Shown one piece after another: positions 14,186-14,599 of a stretch of DNA of 14,599 nt. Source of the stretch: JANMDU01 sp031376455 (lineage in GTDB: Bacteria > Pseudomonadota > Gammaproteobacteria > Burkholderiales > Burkholderiaceae_C); the NCBI GenBank assembly GCA_031376455.1, contig JANMDU010000067.1:1-14599 (forward strand), written 5' to 3'. Numbering within the stretch: position 1 is the stretch's first letter; the number at the start of each line of letters is the position of its first letter. The position numbers and the translations under genes are program-made. The notes below the pieces were generated by a model, which saw only the letters and a program-made list of their open reading frames with translations, was not told the DNA's origin and made no database searches.

Positions 14186-14599
14186 TCAAATTGAGATGGC
14201 GGGCGGTCTGTCGAGCAACGCCGGATGAAACGAGGTGTAGAAGACACGAGGCGGCGATGGAGGCTGCGCTTTACGGACATTCAAACCTGAGCTGATCTGT
14301 GGCGCTGGCAGAAAATACAGCCCTGACCACACACCTGCATTGCTGCCCGAGGATTCTGTGGCCTCAGCATGCACATGAGCCGCAGGATTGAGCCATTGCG
14401 CGCTGAGGGCCTCGTTATCGAATGCATAGGCGTGCCGATGATGGGCAAGGCCGCCGTGAAAATGTTGGCTTGCAGGATGATTGTGTTGGGCGCTTGGTAA
14501 AGTAGTGCTGTGATTGTGAGCCATACCGCGCAGTTGAATTTGATACGTAGCAACAAATTGCAAAGCATTCAACGTGACAAATAGCCAAGTCGCAACAAT
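14186..14599 (-). CDS. His-rich, probably exported protein of unknown function (5' end outside window)
   Basis: An open frame enters from the right edge on the minus strand and stops at TGA 14186-14188, giving at least 137 residues. The visible N-terminal part, ATWLFVTLNALQFVA, looks like the hydrophobic core of a signal peptide or membrane anchor. It is followed by a His-rich stretch (AHNHST, QHNHPASQHFHGGLAHHRHAYAF in two blocks, AHVHAE). The C-terminal third is proline- and aromatic-rich and ends with FHPALLDRPPAISI. Short exported His-rich proteins ending in a DRPP-like tail are often found with metal-resistance genes (CzcI-like), but I do not recognise this one firmly. An ATG at 14572 lies in frame, yet the frame continues hydrophobic upstream, so the true start is probably beyond the window. 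Confidence 0.55.
   Translation of the reverse strand: MVATWLFVTLNALQFVATYQIQLRGMAHNHSTTLPSAQHNHPASQHFHGGLAHHRHAYAFDNEALSAQWLNPAAHVHAEATESSGSNAGVWSGLYFLPAPQISSGLNVRKAQPPSPPRVFYTSFHPALLDRPPAISI

Overview
The window looks like chromosomal DNA of a betaproteobacterium, most likely Burkholderiales and perhaps Comamonadaceae. The supporting signs are a moderately GC-rich composition, a TRAP transporter linked to a LysR gene, a DUF1445 hydro-lyase and a HyuA-HyuB fusion, an 8-oxoguanine-deaminase-type amidohydrolase, a CysB paralogue, and short dispersed intergenic palindromes of a kind I associate with that group. I see no tRNA, rRNA, CRISPR array, transposase or phage gene.

Left part (1-3104): the last 31 codons of a probable saccharopine-dehydrogenase-like gene (+) are followed by about 350 bp with no credible gene, which holds a large imperfect hairpin (312-405). 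Next, on the minus strand, come an 8-oxoguanine-deaminase-like enzyme (448-1872) and a stand-alone TRAP solute-binding protein, DctP (2077-3045). A strong intrinsic terminator (1993-2024) separates these two genes.

Centre (3172-11675, all +): a LysR regulator divergent from the orphan dctP is followed by an apparent operon. Its order is DUF1445 (D-glutamate cyclase/YcsI family), dctP, dctQ, dctM, and a 1227-residue HyuA-HyuB fusion of the 5-oxoprolinase/hydantoinase type. Gaps are 9-24 bp, except 76 bp before the last gene. I read this as an uptake-and-catabolism unit for a 5-oxoproline-, D-glutamate- or hydantoin-like compound. The TRAP system would import the compound, DUF1445 would interconvert a glutamate/5-oxoproline-like species, and the ATP-dependent HyuAB would open the lactam ring. 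The divergent second DctP is clearly paralogous to the operon's DctP and could feed the same DctQM. The HyuAB gene carries a 51-bp palindromic repeat inserted in frame, and a variant second phosphate-binding motif.

Right part (11676-14599, genes on -): a YbdL-like methionine aminotransferase (11748-12911), a long imperfect hairpin with TTCCGTGT repeats (12933-13014), and a CysB-type LysR regulator (13038-13979) that keeps all five CysB inducer-contact residues I could place. An inverted repeat follows, probably a terminator (14132-14169), and then the 3' part of a His-rich, probably exported protein cut by the window edge.

Three copies of one intergenic repeat (1878-1922, 11698-11742 inverted, 14040-14078) are scattered through the window. 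They form a small dispersed repeat family independent of the genes.
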